In this document: positions 7,878-16,797 of the stretch, in pieces | Layout: every line of letters starts with the position of its first letter | Position numbering within the stretch: position 1 is the stretch's first letter | Assembly: GCA_015654595.1 (NCBI GenBank) | Contig: JAATGQ010000001.1 | Coordinates: 1-64,000, forward strand | Direction: 5' to 3' | Origin: Chitinophagales bacterium | GTDB taxonomy: Bacteria > Bacteroidota > Bacteroidia > Chitinophagales > Chitinophagaceae | Length of the DNA: 64,000 nt | Made by a program: the position numbers and the translations under genes | The notes under the pieces: generated by a model | What the model was told of the DNA's origin: nothing | Database searches by the model: none | The model's input: the letters and a program-made list of their open reading frames with translations, nothing else

Positions 7878-8351
7878 CTGATAAAGTTTTGATGCAGCAA
7901 TTTAATGCGTAAGCCTCATTAGGGCAAATTCAAAAAGAAAGCTTACAAGCCCCTAATTCACTATAGAGAACTTACTCTTTTTTGTGGAATTTTTATGCTA
8001 GACGAATCATACTAGTAAATTTCATGCTTCGACCACAATTTTTTTCTTGGTTGTTTTCATGGCGGCTATAGCTTGTAAGTCAACATATAAAAAATGCAAT
8101 TGTGAATTAAACAATGAGGAGCTTACAGGCTTTCATTTGATTGAAGTCCCTCCCCTAAGGGATCAGCGAGATCCGCGGTCGCCGGCGCAGCTAATCCCTC
8201 TCTCTCTCCGCAAGTCAAAATCAATTGCCCAGCTCCAAGGCGGTTTTTTTTGTTTTGGAGCGTAAAGAGCACGCAGAATTGTACCTTTATCCATACTGAA
8301 TCAGCAAAATCCAGCAAAACTCAATCTCTTCAAACTTCCGGATCGTATAAT
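7878..8351. other. Intergenic stretch with att-like repeat copy A
   Basis: No convincing gene is seen in these 474 bases. The stretch contains repeat copy A (8189-8252) and the promoter region of the downstream Crp-family gene. The open frame that begins at 8250 most likely starts for real only at 8352. Confidence 0.5.
8189..8252 (+). repeat. tRNA-3'-end-like repeat, copy A
   Basis: The stretch reads AATCCCTCTCTCTCTCCGCAA, close to a serine-tRNA T-arm/acceptor 3' end. It is followed by GCCCAGCTC...GGCGG and a T8 run that resembles a tRNA-gene terminator. It matches the CCCTC...CCGCAA core of the copies near 14.07, 21.68, 27.24 and 30.13 kb. No tRNA body precedes it, so it is best read as an attachment-site remnant. 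Confidence 0.4.
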
Positions 8352-8942
8352 ATGGAAAACTATAGCCATTTTAAAACTTTACGTCAGAAATTTCCCGTTC
8401 CAGACAGCGATCCGTTTTTGGAAGAATTAGAACATCGATGCACTGTAATTGAAATAAAAAAGAACGAATCTCTTATTACCCATCAAGCCGATAATAGGAA
8501 AATGTTCTTTATCGTATCTGGCAGTTTTATCCGGAATATAATCTCCTCAAGTGGGGATGAAAAAACAGTGATGTTTCATACCGAGAGTTTCCATGAATTT
8601 GTAAAAGCTTATGATACCATCTATTTCCATGAAAAGACAAACTATGAGATCAAAGCAAACGAAAAATCGATTGTCATAGCTTTCGACTATGATTTTTTGT
8701 ATCAACGGGTAAAATTAAACCTTGAATTATTGGTTTATTTTACGGAAAGAACAGAACAACTGTTTACCACGCTGGACCTATTTCGCAATTTTCAACTGGC
8801 CCTGACAAGCGAAGAATATTTAGTTTGGCTTTATCAACACTACAATTTTTTGTTCCAGCGGTTTCCCGCCCAAAACATTGCCAGTTTTATGGGGATTTCA
8901 CCCGTTTGGCTGAGTAAATTAAAGGCTAAGCTCACTTCTTAA
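8352..8942 (+). CDS. Crp/Fnr-family transcriptional regulator
   Basis: This is about 196 aa from the ATG at 8352 (MENYSHFKTL). The N-terminal cyclic-nucleotide-binding-like beta roll is visible (IEIKKNESLITHQADNRKMFFIVSGSFIRNI, residues 35-65), followed by a long helix and a short C-terminal HTH (FPAQNIASFMGISPVWLSKLK). It belongs to the Bacteroidota CRP-like group that usually lacks cAMP-binding residues. It is 185 bases upstream of, and co-oriented with, an SDR oxidoreductase that it may control. The longer reading frame from 8250 has an unconvincing N-terminus. Confidence 0.8.
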   Translation: MENYSHFKTLRQKFPVPDSDPFLEELEHRCTVIEIKKNESLITHQADNRKMFFIVSGSFIRNIISSSGDEKTVMFHTESFHEFVKAYDTIYFHEKTNYEIKANEKSIVIAFDYDFLYQRVKLNLELLVYFTERTEQLFTTLDLFRNFQLALTSEEYLVWLYQHYNFLFQRFPAQNIASFMGISPVWLSKLKAKLTS

Positions 8943-9127
8943 ATTAATTTAACCGAATTACATTTTATTTATTCGACCATTGCTTTATTATCCTGGATAA
9001 GACAATAGGCAACGCTTTGCATCCCTCATAATAAGAGGAATTCATATTCATGCCTATCTGACTAGGCTGCAAAATAAAAAGTAGGCTGAAAGGATCCGTT
9101 ATTTTTTAATTTATAATAATAGCAAAA

Positions 9128-9934
9128 ATGGCAAAGAAAAAAATTCTGATCACCGGGGCAGGCTCTGGTTTCGGAGAAGGCGTCGCTCTTGGACTGGCAA
9201 AATTGGGTCACGAGGTAATTGCGAGTGTACAAATATCCCCTCAGATCACCCCATTGAAGAATAAGGCTGAAAGTTTGGGCCTGCACAACTTACGCGTTGA
9301 AAAGTTGGATATTCTGGATCCTTATGATGTTAAATACGCTTTAACATGGGATTTTGATATTTTAGTAAGTAATGCAGGAATAGGAGAAGGCGGCCCCGTT
9401 TTCGAAATTCCGATGGATCTGGTAAGACGGAATTTTGAGACCAACGTATTTGCGCCCCTCAGCTTTGCCCAACAATTTATTGCAAAGCTGATTGTCGGGG
9501 GACGAAGTGGAAAAATCGTCTTCACATCGTCTATGGCAGGCATCTTTGTCCCGGATGGCTATGGGATTTATGCTGCCACCAAACACGCTTTGGAAGCTAT
9601 CGCGGAAGCACTGGCGGCCGAACTAAAGAAATATAACATACAGATTCAGACAGTAAACCCGGGTGCCTATTTGACCGGCTTTAACGAGACCGCAGCCGAA
9701 AATTGTTTCAGGTGGTTAGACGATAGCAAGAATTTTACGAAAAGAACGGAATATCGTGCCTTTTTTGATAATATGCTTAGCACTCCGCAGGGAAGACTCG
9801 ATCCAAAGGAAATGATCGACGCAATGATCGATATCATCCCTTCCGACACCGGTAAATTTAGAAATGTTGTTCCCGCGTTCGTAGAGGATATGCTGAAAGA
9901 TTACCAGTCGAAGATCTGGAATAGTACAATTTAA
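9128..9934 (+). CDS. Short-chain dehydrogenase/reductase (SDR)
   Basis: This 268-aa protein has a classical SDR fold: the glycine-rich NAD(P) motif GAGSGFGEG near residues 10-18, NAGIGEGGPVF near 83-93, catalytic Ser in FTSSMAGIF and the YGIYAATKHALE active site (Tyr, Lys about four apart) near 150. The substrate is unknown. Length and motifs are complete. It follows a Crp-family regulator and precedes a hydrolase remnant, one of several regulator-oxidoreductase pairs in this window. Confidence 0.88.
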   Translation: MAKKKILITGAGSGFGEGVALGLAKLGHEVIASVQISPQITPLKNKAESLGLHNLRVEKLDILDPYDVKYALTWDFDILVSNAGIGEGGPVFEIPMDLVRRNFETNVFAPLSFAQQFIAKLIVGGRSGKIVFTSSMAGIFVPDGYGIYAATKHALEAIAEALAAELKKYNIQIQTVNPGAYLTGFNETAAENCFRWLDDSKNFTKRTEYRAFFDNMLSTPQGRLDPKEMIDAMIDIIPSDTGKFRNVVPAFVEDMLKDYQSKIWNSTI

Positions 9935-9944
9935 TTCTGTCACT

Positions 9945-10216
9945 ATGTATCACACCGTAATAAAATCAGGCTCTTCGTAAAAGACGAAGGAAAAGGACAG
10001 CCCCCATTAGTATTTCTTCATTTCTGTGGAGGATCATCACAAACATGGAATGGGGTTACTGCTTTACTCAAAGATAAATTCCGTTGCATCAGCTATGACC
10101 ATCGGGGCTGGGGAAGATCAGACAAAACTTCAACAGGATATAACATTGAATCTCTTGCAAGTGATACATTGGGGATCGCGGCCATTACCATCACTAAAAG
10201 GATGTATTTCATTTAA
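9945..10216 (+). pseudogene. Alpha/beta-hydrolase remnant, truncated and frameshifted
   Basis: The frame ending at 10216 reads FVKDEGKGQPPLVFLHFCGG, then SSQTWNGVTALLKDKFRCISYDHRGWGRSDK. This is the oxyanion HGG-like and YDHRGWGRSD segment of an alpha/beta hydrolase. The probable ATG at 9945 (MYHTVIK) is in another frame, so a small indel lies near 9965. The protein stops after about 85 residues, before the nucleophile, at the point where the sequence duplicated from 7.15 kb begins. It is a broken gene, probably cut by that duplication. Confidence 0.7.
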
Positions 10217-10348
10217 AAATTTCTGATGAAACGATGCAATAACCAGGATCATATCAACTCCTGGAACCTGGGTTGTAGTGATAGTCATAGTACTAGACCC
10301 GGTATTATTGTTGGTTTGCGCAGCGCCATTTGAGACACTTTTAGACAT
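10130..10348 (-). CDS. Second copy of the small Ser/Thr-rich protein, altered C-terminus
   Basis: The first 40 or so residues (MSKSVSNGAAQTNNNTGSST, then MTITTTQVPGVDM) closely match the 7076-7264 protein. The DNA match covers about 10225-10372 against 7145-7290 and includes the end of the preceding reading frame. Downstream of residue 42 the similarity stops and the frame runs into the antisense of the hydrolase remnant, so the C-terminus is not original. It is probably a decayed duplicate. Confidence 0.5.
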   Translation of the reverse strand: MSKSVSNGAAQTNNNTGSSTMTITTTQVPGVDMILVIASFHQKFLNEIHPFSDGNGRDPQCITCKRFNVISC

Positions 10349-10351
10349 AAA

Positions 10352-10552
10352 TCAATTATTGCAATTTACAAGCTCAACAAATTCCTGGCAACACTTAACA
10401 GCGGCTCTTTCTGGGCAATTACCATATTTGCCGGCCAAGACACCTATGACGTTTGGGTCCGAGTAATAAAGGCCGGTATGCCGCCCCATCCCCCACCGCT
10501 CGTAAATGGCAAGGAGACAACGCTTATTAATATCCATATAGCCCAACCACAA
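10352..10552 (-). CDS. Short hypothetical reading frame upstream of the duplicated small gene
   Basis: This 66-aa frame begins MWLGYMDINKRCLLAIYERW, is Cys-rich near its end (NCPERAAVKCC) and ends LVNCNN just before the small Ser/Thr-rich gene. Its tail corresponds to the IVNCDK tail of the 206-aa membrane protein at 7257, so at least its 3' end belongs to the duplicated block. The rest has no recognised relatives. It could be the end of a larger lost gene. Confidence that it is expressed is low. Confidence 0.3.
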   Translation of the reverse strand: MWLGYMDINKRCLLAIYERWGMGRHTGLYYSDPNVIGVLAGKYGNCPERAAVKCCQEFVELVNCNN

Positions 10553-10631
10553 CCGGCAGTCGACTATTCAAAGGCACATATAAGATGTAAAATGAAGGAG
10601 CGAACTTTAAAAGAAGTCAACTATATGGGAG

Positions 10632-11549
10632 TTATGGTATAAGTACGATCTTACCTCTGGTATGCCTTTTATCCAATTCCATATATGCATCCCGTACTTG
10701 CATTAAAGAGTAAGTTTTTGCTATGGAAAATTCCAGTTTACCTTGATCTATCAAATTGGCTAATTCTGCCAACACTTTAATATTTGCTGCTTTAGCGCTG
10801 CCTTCAGCTTTTACGCCGTACTTAGCAACCGCCGCATAATCAATGATGGTGTTTATACGGTTTTTGGGAACGCCTAATGCAATGGCTAAATCTACATAGC
10901 CATTTCCAAAATTGTCTATAAACGCATCAATTTTTCCGTTAGCTGCATTCCGAATGCGATCAGCCTGGCCGTCCCCATATATTACAGGCACAACACCGTG
11001 GTCAGAAAGCCATTGTTGATTTGATTCTCCAGCCAGACCAATTACCGTAGCGCCTGCGTCACGCGCCAGTTGAACAACTAATGAACCCACGCCACCAGCA
11101 GCTGCGGATACTACTACCGTGTCTCCTGGTTTTAATGCGACAGCTCGTACTGCGGCATATGCAGTAGTTCCAGCCACAAATAATCCCCCTCCCTGTTCCC
11201 AGGAGACATTGGCTGGCTTAGGAACAATATGATCTAAATCAGCCAGAACATATTCTGCATGACTAGCGCGGTTGTCGCTAAAACCAATTACTTCGCTGCC
11301 AAAGGTATATGCTGTCACATCGGACCCGACTTCTTCAATCACTCCCGCAAAATCACTACCCTGTCCCATTGGCAACGTCCAGGGATACTTTTCGGCCAAT
11401 TTACCTTCACGAATGAAAACCTCACCCGGATTAATACCAGCTGCCTTAACTTTAACCAGTAATTCGCCTTTTTGAGGAACCGGCCTTGGTATATCTTTAA
11501 TCTTCAGTTCGTCTAACCCGCCATATTGATCGATTCTTACTGCTTTCAT
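10632..11549 (-). CDS. Zinc-independent MDR-family NADP-dependent oxidoreductase (quinone reductase-like)
   Basis: This 305-aa protein starts MKAVRIDQYGGLDELKI, with the GroES-like fold at residues 1-125 and a Rossmann fold containing VVVSAAAGGVGSLVVQLARDAGATVIG near 145-170. The Cys and His ligands for zinc are missing, as in quinone oxidoreductases. The C-terminus RHTRGKIVLIP is typical. It probably reduces quinones or enones with NADPH. No regulator is directly adjacent. A related gene is at the right window edge (63268). Confidence 0.87.
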   Translation of the reverse strand: MKAVRIDQYGGLDELKIKDIPRPVPQKGELLVKVKAAGINPGEVFIREGKLAEKYPWTLPMGQGSDFAGVIEEVGSDVTAYTFGSEVIGFSDNRASHAEYVLADLDHIVPKPANVSWEQGGGLFVAGTTAYAAVRAVALKPGDTVVVSAAAGGVGSLVVQLARDAGATVIGLAGESNQQWLSDHGVVPVIYGDGQADRIRNAANGKIDAFIDNFGNGYVDLAIALGVPKNRINTIIDYAAVAKYGVKAEGSAKAANIKVLAELANLIDQGKLEFSIAKTYSLMQVRDAYMELDKRHTRGKIVLIP

Positions 11550-12145
11550 AGTATCCTAATTTAAATTTGAATTAACAAGCGGCTGGAGAATTACCTCATT
11601 TTTCGGCTGAATATCTGCCGCAGTCATCTTTTTTTCATCCTATGTCCGGTCAATAGATAGCTCATTGCTTCGATAAAGCTAAAGAAAATCTTGAAATGGG
11701 CCTGACTTAGTCCGAGCATTTACCTGCCGTGCCAGATTTTTGGGACGACCTTGATATAGCTCAAGATATAATTATATCATGAACCCTAAGAATACTAATC
11801 CCCACTCTGAAATGTAGACTGATCCACTCTTTATTTTTATAAACTGATTCAGGGTTCGCGATATCGTGTCCATATCGCCTGCCTCAATCTTCGTCGCCAA
11901 AACATAACAACAAAGCTCCGCCGGCATGGAAAATCTGGAATCGCAGTTCTTGCAGGTACTCTTTCGTCACAATTTACACTGCCATAACCCGAAAACGCGA
12001 TAAAAATCTTACCACGATCGCCATCAACAAACAGAAAAATTATTCTATCGACATCGGAATTTTGAATAAGACAAAGCGAAATTTGGCTAATGATGTCTGC
12101 GGATTACGGAGCACCTTTGCTTCATAATTTTAAAACATGTGAAAA
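11550..12145. other. Intergenic stretch with one possible 51-aa reading frame
   Basis: This 596-base stretch has no clear gene. One minus-strand frame at 11772-11927 starts MPAELCCYVLATKIEAGDMD and ends ISEWGLVFLGFMI. It has plausible protein character but no recognised family and could be the tail of a lost gene. No terminator with a clear T-run was found. The part before 12146 must hold the promoter of the NmrA-type gene. Confidence 0.3.
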
Positions 12146-13042
12146 ATGAAAATAGTATTAACAGGATCTTTAGGGAATGTCACCAGGCCACTTTCAGTAG
12201 AGTTGGTAGGCAAAGCGCACGCAGTAACCGTTATCAGCAGCAAAACCGAAAGACAGGCAGCTATTGAAGCGCTAGGCGCAACAGCGGCAATCGGATCTGT
12301 TTTAGATGTAAACTTCCTTACGGAAACATTTAAAGGCGCGGATGTAGTTTATCTGATGGAACCACCTATAAATTTCTTTGACCAAAATGCTGATACTGAG
12401 ACCCACTGGACTGATATTGCAAAAACCTATGCCAAGGCCATCCTTTTGGCAGGCATAACAAAAGTAATCCATCTGAGCAGCGTTGGCGCCCACACTAATA
12501 AAGACAACGGAATGTTTGCCATACACTACAAGGAGGAGTCTATCTTAAAAGAATTGCCGGATGCCGTAGCTATCAAATTCATGCGGCCTGTGGGGTTTTA
12601 TACTAATATTTTTAGATCTATGCAAACTATAAAAACGCGTGGCGCTATCGTTGCAAACTACGGTGGGGACAAAAAAGAACCCTGGGTTTCGCCATTGGAC
12701 ATTGCCAGTACAATTGCTGAAGAAATTGAATTACCTTTCAAAGGCCGAACATTCCGTTACATAGCAAGTGAGGAACTTTCGCCTAATGAAATAGCAAAGA
12801 TATTAGGTAAAGCAATCGGGCAACCTGATCTTAAATGGGTTGTCGTTTCTGATGAAGAATTGGTAAATGGAATGTTACAATTGGGAATAAACCCGGGAGT
12901 GGCGAAGGGGTTTGCACAAATGCAGGCATTTCAAGGCAGCGGACGCTTATATGAGGATTATTACCGATACCCTCCGGTTTTAGGGAAGACAAAATTTGCG
13001 GCGTTTGCCGAAGATTTTGCCAAAGTCTTCAATCATCAATAG
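12146..13042 (+). CDS. NmrA-like NAD(P)-binding protein
   Basis: This 298-aa protein begins MKIVLTGSLGNVTRPLSVEL, an atypical-SDR nucleotide motif, with GADVVYLMEPP near 70 and the central IKFMRPVGFYTNI. It lacks the usual YxxxK pair, as do NmrA/HSCARG-type proteins that bind NAD(P) as redox sensors or act as azoreductase-like reductases. It is followed after 13 bases by an AraC regulator on the same strand, so the two are probably co-transcribed. Confidence 0.82.
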   Translation: MKIVLTGSLGNVTRPLSVELVGKAHAVTVISSKTERQAAIEALGATAAIGSVLDVNFLTETFKGADVVYLMEPPINFFDQNADTETHWTDIAKTYAKAILLAGITKVIHLSSVGAHTNKDNGMFAIHYKEESILKELPDAVAIKFMRPVGFYTNIFRSMQTIKTRGAIVANYGGDKKEPWVSPLDIASTIAEEIELPFKGRTFRYIASEELSPNEIAKILGKAIGQPDLKWVVVSDEELVNGMLQLGINPGVAKGFAQMQAFQGSGRLYEDYYRYPPVLGKTKFAAFAEDFAKVFNHQ

Positions 13043-13055
13043 CAATCTCAACAAA

Positions 13056-13970
13056 ATGGGGAACCAAAATCCATACCGGGTAAAATCAATCAGCGAGTTT
13101 CACAAATTGTGCGGCTTACCCAAACCTGAACATCCTTTGATAAGCGTGATAAACAGGGCCGATGTCGCTCATTCGGAGGACATCAGTTTAGTACTCGATT
13201 ATTATTCTATTTCCATTAAAAAGGATTTAAACGGGAAAATCAAATACGGCCAGCAGTCTTATGATTTCAACGAAGGGGTCATGTTCTTTATTGCGCCTAA
13301 CCAGGTTTTTGGCAAAGTGGAGACAAATTCAAAATCAGTTTTAAAAAGATCGGGTTGGACATTACTTGTCCACCCTGATTTTCTTTGGAATACACCACTT
13401 GTAAAAAGAATTAAGCAATATGAATTCTTTAACTATTCGGTAAACGAAGCATTATTTCTTTCTGAAAAAGAGGAAGCAACCATCAACAACATTGTGCTAA
13501 ATATCCGGCAGGAATATCACGCGAACATTGATAAGTTTAGCAAAAGCATTATCATTTCCCACATTGAGGCACTGCTCAATTATGCCGATAGATTTTATCA
13601 TCGTCAGTTTCTCACACGAGAAAAGGGCAATCATCAAATATTGGAACGTTTGGAGCAATTATTGACTGATTATTTTAACAGCGATGACTTAATATCAAAA
13701 GGCTTACCAACGGTGAACTACCTTGCGCAGGCATTGCACCTTTCGCCCAAATATTTGGGCACTTTACTAAAAATACTGACGGGACAAAATGCCCAACAAC
13801 ATATTCATGAAAAACTGATTGAAAAAGCCAAGGAAAAATTATCTACTACCAATCTTTCAATAAGCGAAATTGCCTACCAATTAGGCTTTGAACATTTGCC
13901 CTCCTTCAGTAAATTATTCAAAATAAAAACGAAACAGACTCCTTTGGAATTTAGGGCATCTTTTAATTAA
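13056..13970 (+). CDS. AraC-family transcriptional regulator
   Basis: This is 304 aa from MGNQNPYRVKSISEFHKLCG at 13056; a longer frame from 12996 overlaps the previous gene and has an unlikely N-terminus. Residues 1-170 form the cupin-like sensing part (KIKYGQQSYDFNEGVMFF). The C-terminal 100 residues carry two HTHs (SPKYLGTLLKILTGQNAQQHI; ISEIAYQLGFEHLPSFSKLFK), ending TPLEFRASFN. Paralogues are at 27381 and 58404. It probably controls the NmrA-type gene just upstream. Confidence 0.87.
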   Translation: MGNQNPYRVKSISEFHKLCGLPKPEHPLISVINRADVAHSEDISLVLDYYSISIKKDLNGKIKYGQQSYDFNEGVMFFIAPNQVFGKVETNSKSVLKRSGWTLLVHPDFLWNTPLVKRIKQYEFFNYSVNEALFLSEKEEATINNIVLNIRQEYHANIDKFSKSIIISHIEALLNYADRFYHRQFLTREKGNHQILERLEQLLTDYFNSDDLISKGLPTVNYLAQALHLSPKYLGTLLKILTGQNAQQHIHEKLIEKAKEKLSTTNLSISEIAYQLGFEHLPSFSKLFKIKTKQTPLEFRASFN

Positions 13971-14304
13971 ATCCGGCCAAGCATCCTTATGCTTCTTTTT
14001 GACAATCGAAAATACACGCTGGCTAACGGACTTTGGTGCATAATCTTACCCAAACCACCGGCAAAAAGGTTCGAAACTTGTCCCTCTCCGCGCATTCAGA
14101 ATTGGGAAGAATATCCTTCTTTTCATATTAACCTGTGTTTCTCCCGGGGAACCAAGACGGCAAAGAAGTTGTCTTCAGAATCGATGGCCACATCCAAGGC
14201 CTCGATACTGTCGGCTATTATATTATGTTACCCAACACATTACCGACGATGCCGTATATAGGATATGGTGATGACATCAGCGGTTGATGTCCGGTCGTAG
14301 AGGA
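13971..14304. other. Intergenic stretch with att-like repeat copy B and a gene remnant
   Basis: This holds repeat copy B (14062-14096). After it, one plus-strand frame around 14145-14285 reads NQDGKEVVFRIDGHIQGLDT, then VGYYIMLPN. This has protein character without a start codon and looks like the end of a lost gene. No intact gene is supported. Confidence 0.35.
14062..14096 (+). repeat. tRNA-3'-end-like repeat, copy B
   Basis: The sequence AAAAAGGTTCGAAACTTGTC followed by CCTCTCCGC matches a tRNA T-arm (GGTTCGAAA) and acceptor 3' end (CTCTCCGC) with no tRNA body upstream. It is the copy closest to an intact tRNA end among the five in this window. Confidence 0.5.
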
Positions 14305-14547
14305 CTAACTAACTATTTTCCGGGTCTTCAGATATTTACCAGGATGACGAGCCGCATAGTCTATCGTAAGGCTGCGAACCCGTTCAAGTTTCGCACTTTT
14401 TGCTTCGGGTCGAGCTTTTGCAATTCGTTCAACATAATCCTTTTGGCAACTTGGGCGAAGCATATCCCAGGCGCTTTTAAACCGCTTATCTGTGGTAAGT
14501 TCGGCAGCTAATTCAGGAGGAATTGTTGTACCCGCTTTTGTTTCCAT
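14305..14547 (-). CDS. YdeI/OmdA-like small protein
   Basis: This 80-aa protein has the pattern LTTDKRFKSAWDMLRPSCQK followed by DYVERIAKARPEAKSAKLERV. That is the C-terminal domain of the YdeI/OmpD-associated (bacteriocin-protection, OmdA) family. Here it is a stand-alone short version, about the length of the domain, with the N-terminal DUF1905 domain missing. The molecular role is unknown. It is isolated between remnants and may itself be the surviving part of a larger gene. Confidence 0.65.
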   Translation of the reverse strand: METKAGTTIPPELAAELTTDKRFKSAWDMLRPSCQKDYVERIAKARPEAKSAKLERVRSLTIDYAARHPGKYLKTRKIVS

Positions 14548-14791
14548 ATCAACAATTTGTAAGGTAAATTCCTCAAAGCCTGTGCCAAGTACAGAAGTTT
14601 AAATGCTGATTTTTCAGAAGAAGACTGGCAGGCATTCAGGCCTGTGAAAAGGTATCGGTGGTAGCCAGGGAAACACTGAGCCGTATCCGGGGCAGAAGGC
14701 GTTAATGCTATTTTGTGACGATCGTCACTACTTACTTTCTATAGGGCTGCCGACCTTTGTTTCAATTAATAACTAATTACAAAATCAAAGT

Positions 14792-15160
14792 ATGAAACAG
14801 GAAAAACAGGCAACAACAGAAACTGCCTCGGCCTTGGTATTATCATTTATCAATGCACTGAACAAAGAAGAATTTGACTTGGCACGCAGTTATGTAAACG
14901 ACGACTTCACTTTTAACGGGGTGCTTGGCAGCCGTCATGGAGCTGACAATTATTTTGAAGACATGAGGAAAATGAAATTCAGGTATATGGTCAAAAAGGT
15001 ATTTGCAGAAGAAAGCGATGTTTGTCTGTTCTACAACATCACGATTGCCGGAGTCAGCATCTTTGCCAGTGGATGGTATCAATTAAAAGATCAAAAATTG
15101 AGTTCTTTAACCGTTCTCTTTGATCCGAGACCCGTCCTTGACGGTTCTGCTAAACAGTAA
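14792..15160 (+). CDS. SnoaL-like (NTF2-fold) protein
   Basis: This 122-aa protein fits the small alpha+beta cone fold: TASALVLSFINALNKEEFDL, then ARSYVNDDFTFNGVLGSRHG, a central FRYMVKKVFAEESDVCLFYNI and GWYQLKDQKLSSLTVLFDP. NTF2-like proteins of this type are ketosteroid-isomerase-like enzymes or ligand binders. The catalytic pair cannot be named here. There is no operon partner. Confidence 0.72.
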   Translation: MKQEKQATTETASALVLSFINALNKEEFDLARSYVNDDFTFNGVLGSRHGADNYFEDMRKMKFRYMVKKVFAEESDVCLFYNITIAGVSIFASGWYQLKDQKLSSLTVLFDPRPVLDGSAKQ

Positions 15161-15348
15161 CTGCATACAAGCGTTATAGAAAAAGCGCAGATTCGATTTT
15201 TTACATCGCTTGTGCCGTTTTATTTTCTGTCAATTCGTTTTCTAATAAATAGATTTGGTGCCCTGCTTCATTTGGACGGGTGGCTCGATATTACTCTTCG
15301 TTCCTTATCTTACTTGGAAATAGCAATTTTTGCCGGCAGACATAATAA

Positions 15349-15383
15349 AAAAAGCATCCTCCACCGTTACCAGGTCGAAGATG
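15349..15383 (-). terminator. Terminator after pntB
   Basis: On the minus strand an imperfect stem GCATC...ACC / GGT...GATGC is followed directly by T7. It lies 17 bases past the pntB stop codon. Confidence 0.6.
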
Positions 15384-15399
15384 CCTCTATTATCATCGA

Positions 15400-16791
15400 T
15401 CAAAGCGCTTTAATTTGATTGATCAGTTGCTGCAGAACCCCTTTGGCATCCCCAAAGAGCATGGAGGTATTCGGCTGAAAGAACAGCTGATTGTCTATAC
15501 CGGCATATCCGGGTCGCATGCTGCGTTTGTTGACGATGACCATTTTCGCTTTCCCGACTTCCAGGATAGGCATACCGTATATCGGACTCGAAGGATCATT
15601 CTCGGCGGCAGGATTGACCACATCGTTTGCGCCAAGGATAAGCACCACGTCCGTAGTAGGGAACTGTTCGTTGGACTGCTCCGTTTCCAGCAGATCATCA
15701 TAAGATACATTTGCTTCGGCCAGTAGTACATTCATATGCCCCGGCATGCGGCCAGCTACGGGGTGGATAGCATATTTAACCTCTACCCCTTTGTCGCTCA
15801 GCAATTTTTCGAGTTCGTGACAGGTATGCTGGGCCTGTGCTACCGCCAGGCCATAACCCGGCACTATCATGACCTTGTGTGCATACCCCAGCACCATGGC
15901 CGCATCGCTGATGCTCACTTCCTTATAGGTTCCCTGCGTACCCGGCAGAGCAGCTGCTTTGGTTCCACCGAATGACCCGATCAACACATTTTTCAGCGAA
16001 CGGTTCATCGCCTTACACATCAGCAGCGTCAGAATAGCGCAGGCTGAACCTACCAGGATACCACCGGTGAGCATCACCTGATTGTTGTACAGGAACCCGC
16101 CGAAAGCAGTCGCAACACCTGTAAGCGAATTCAACAGGGAAATGACGACTGGCATATCCGCCCCCCCGATGGGTAATACGAATAATACGCCATAACAAAG
16201 GGACAGGGCGAGAAGAATGTAAAAAAGAATTGCAGGGGTGACTGATATCCCGCACAGCAGGCCCACGCTCAACAATAATATGAGGGCTGGCACTACCAGG
16301 TTGGTCACTTGCTGCCCTGGGAAAGTGAGGTCTTTCATTTTGCCGCTTAGTTTCCCGTAAGCTATCATACTGCCGGCAAAAGAGATGCTGCCGATCAATG
16401 CTCCTGCGAGGATGATCAACAGGTGTAGAACAGTCTCCCCGCCGGCCAGACGGCCAAACTCCAGCGTGGAGATCAGCGCGGCGCATAAGCCGCCCATCCC
16501 ATTGAAAATGCTGACCAGTTCAGGCATGGCCGTCATTTTTACCCTGCGCGCAGCCCTTGTCCCGACAACGGCGCCGATAACCAATGAGCCCGCAATCCAT
16601 CCATAGTTATGGAGGTGTTGCCCATTGTCGGTTCGGTATAGAAGCAGCGTGCCTAAGATGGAGATACCCATACCCGTTGCCGAGACCTGATTTCCCCTTC
16701 TGGCGGTTTCAGGATGGGACAGCATTTTTAAACCTATGATAAAACAGACGGAGCCGATGAGATAACAGACCGATAAAATACTAGTTTCCAT
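15400..16791 (-). CDS. pntB: NAD(P) transhydrogenase subunit beta
   Basis: This 463-aa protein has an N-terminal membrane domain of about eight or nine helices (residues 1-260) and a C-terminal NADP(H)-binding domain with GYGLAVAQAQH, HPVAGRMPGHMNVLLAEANV and LGANDVVNPAAENDP, all family signatures. It forms the proton-translocating transhydrogenase that makes NADPH from NADH using the proton motive force. The order pntA, pntAB, pntB with gaps of 9 and 6 bases shows one operon. Length is normal. Confidence 0.96.
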   Translation of the reverse strand: METSILSVCYLIGSVCFIIGLKMLSHPETARRGNQVSATGMGISILGTLLLYRTDNGQHLHNYGWIAGSLVIGAVVGTRAARRVKMTAMPELVSIFNGMGGLCAALISTLEFGRLAGGETVLHLLIILAGALIGSISFAGSMIAYGKLSGKMKDLTFPGQQVTNLVVPALILLLSVGLLCGISVTPAILFYILLALSLCYGVLFVLPIGGADMPVVISLLNSLTGVATAFGGFLYNNQVMLTGGILVGSACAILTLLMCKAMNRSLKNVLIGSFGGTKAAALPGTQGTYKEVSISDAAMVLGYAHKVMIVPGYGLAVAQAQHTCHELEKLLSDKGVEVKYAIHPVAGRMPGHMNVLLAEANVSYDDLLETEQSNEQFPTTDVVLILGANDVVNPAAENDPSSPIYGMPILEVGKAKMVIVNKRSMRPGYAGIDNQLFFQPNTSMLFGDAKGVLQQLINQIKAL

Positions 16792-16797
16792 GACGAA

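Noticed and set aside
8047-8265. 72-aa plus-strand frame
   Set aside because: It spans the tRNA-like repeat and T-run. The composition is that of non-coding DNA.
14062-14096. Intact tRNA gene at the GGTTCGAAA...CTCTCCGC site
   Set aside because: No D-arm, anticodon arm or matching 5' acceptor strand is present upstream. The same holds for the other four copies.
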